Shown one piece after another: positions 63,291-64,000 of a stretch of 64,000 nucleotides of DNA (position 1 is the stretch's first letter; each line of letters begins with the position of its first letter). A model generated the notes under the pieces. That model was given only the letters and a program-made list of their open reading frames with translations. It had not been told where the DNA came from and ran no database searches. Where the stretch lies: the NCBI RefSeq assembly GCF_031844705.1, contig NZ_CP134609.1, forward strand, positions 6,200,001 through 6,264,000, written 5' to 3'. Origin of the DNA: Streptomyces sp. ITFR-16 (GTDB lineage Bacteria; Actinomycetota; Actinomycetes; Streptomycetales; Streptomycetaceae). The position numbers were made by a program, and so were the translations under genes.

Positions 63291-64000
63291 TCAGACCATG
63301 TACTGCGGCGGCACGGCGGCCGCCTCGGCGAGGACCGGGCCCAGGTTCTCGGTGCGGATGCGGCGGTCCACGTAGAGCAGGCCCGTCACCAGGGGCGGGA
63401 AGATGGCCACGACCAGCTGGCCCACGAGCTGGCCGATCATCAGGGCCAGCACATAGCCGCTCATCGCGACCAGGATCGACGCCGGGTTCGGGTCGTCGCC
63501 CAGATTGGCCGAGCCGAGCATGCCGGAGAACATCCCGAGCAGCGAGAACGGCAGCTGGATCAGATAGCTCGCGACCCCGGCGATCATGCTGGCCAGCAGG
63601 GTGATCCCGAAGATCCGCCACCAGTCCCCGCGCACCAGCTGGGCGGAGCGGCGCATCGAGGCGATCGGCCCCTGGTTCTCGAAGACGGCCACCGAGGGGG
63701 CCAGGGCGAACTTCACCCAGAGCCAGATCCCGAGCGGTGCCGTGGCCAGCGCACCCAGCACGCCCACCACGGCCAGCACCGCGGAGCCCCCGCCGTCCAT
63801 CGCGAACAGGCCGATGATCAGGGCGACGAACCCGGCCCAGGCGAGCACGATCGGGATCATGGCGATCAGACAGGTCAGGAAGACCGCGCCGAACACCGCG
63901 GGCATCCGGCTCCAGGCCCGACGCCAGATGTCGGAGAAGGTGGTCGGCCGGCCGAGCACCGCCTCCTGGAGGACGGCGGGCACCGCCGCGTAGATGATGG
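63291..64000 (-). CDS. Integral membrane protein (partial, runs off the right edge)
   Basis: At least 236 residues visible on the minus strand; the frame stays open to the end of the window (…IIYAAVPAVLQEAVLGRPTTF), so the start is outside. Six hydrophobic helices (AVFGAVFLTCLIAMIPIVLAW, LWVKFALAPSVAVFENQGPIASM in part, SLLGMFSGML) and the WxKFxLAPSxxVFENxGP pattern resemble the membrane domain associated with glycerophosphodiesterases and DUF975-like proteins. Function unknown. Confidence 0.75.
   Translation of the reverse strand, partial: IIYAAVPAVLQEAVLGRPTTFSDIWRRAWSRMPAVFGAVFLTCLIAMIPIVLAWAGFVALIIGLFAMDGGGSAVLAVVGVLGALATAPLGIWLWVKFALAPSVAVFENQGPIASMRRSAQLVRGDWWRIFGITLLASMIAGVASYLIQLPFSLLGMFSGMLGSANLGDDPNPASILVAMSGYVLALMIGQLVGQLVVAIFPPLVTGLLYVDRRIRTENLGPVLAEAAAVPPQYMV

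Overview
The window is a chromosomal segment of a Streptomyces or very close relative. The DNA is strongly GC-rich with GC-biased third codon positions. It encodes WhiA, a mycothiol-dependent-enzyme family protein, the actinobacterial OpcA/Zwf pair, an RbpA-family RNA polymerase partner and the SufR-SufBDCSU-SufT order. GTG starts and ATGA/GTGA overlaps are frequent. From memory, the gene order resembles the SCO1920s-SCO1960s part of the S. coelicolor core chromosome. No tRNA, rRNA or CRISPR array is visible.

Layout. (1) 1-5 kb: ogt, a secreted glycerophosphodiesterase, an MHYT membrane protein and uvrB. (2) 5-9 kb: a tellurite/stress-type Ter cluster made of terD, a TerD fused to a degenerate FtsK-like domain, and a terC preceded by a manganese (yybP-ykoY) riboswitch. 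(3) 9-14 kb: an MBL hydrolase, a mycothiol-dependent-type enzyme, uvrA and a Rieske lipoprotein. (4) 14-18.4 kb: an accessory patch with an HTH protein, an IS110-family transposase, and a secreted papain-like protease with a membrane-anchored partner. (5) 18.5-23.5 kb: the overlapping uvrC-rapZ-yvcK-whiA operon. (6) 23.8-29.5 kb: gap-pgk-tpiA, secG, an RbpA-like gene and pgi (central glycolysis). (7) 29.5-38.6 kb: two PH-domain membrane proteins, a VOC protein, and on the minus strand the pentose-phosphate operon tkt-tal-zwf-opcA-pgl. (8) 39-44.3 kb: ctaB and ctaA (heme O/A synthesis for cytochrome oxidase), separated by a small gene and a D-galactonate catabolic operon (SDR, DgoR-like regulator, DgoD). 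(9) 44.3-52.7 kb: an ABC-2 exporter, then the suf iron-sulfur assembly operon under a SufR repressor. (10) 52.9-55 kb: a secreted DUF3616-type protein and an AlkB-like dioxygenase. (11) 55.1-63.2 kb: a LacI-controlled catabolic cluster of unknown substrate (FAD oxidoreductase, HyuA-like protein without HyuB, unknown protein, permease, secreted beta-propeller enzyme). The last gene, a minus-strand membrane protein, runs off the right edge.

How it works together. Three DNA-repair genes (ogt, uvrB, uvrC) each carry the same promoter architecture immediately before the start codon: TTGTCAGTG-like, 8 bases, then TAnnnT. This matches the LexA-independent, PafBC-type damage promoter described in mycobacteria and suggests a co-regulated repair regulon with leaderless mRNAs. 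The suf operon has a CAAC-N6-GTTG SufR site overlapping the sufR start. The LacI gene of the right-hand cluster is preceded by two tandem LacI-type palindromes. Many operons end in long perfect GC-rich hairpins, which are listed as terminators.
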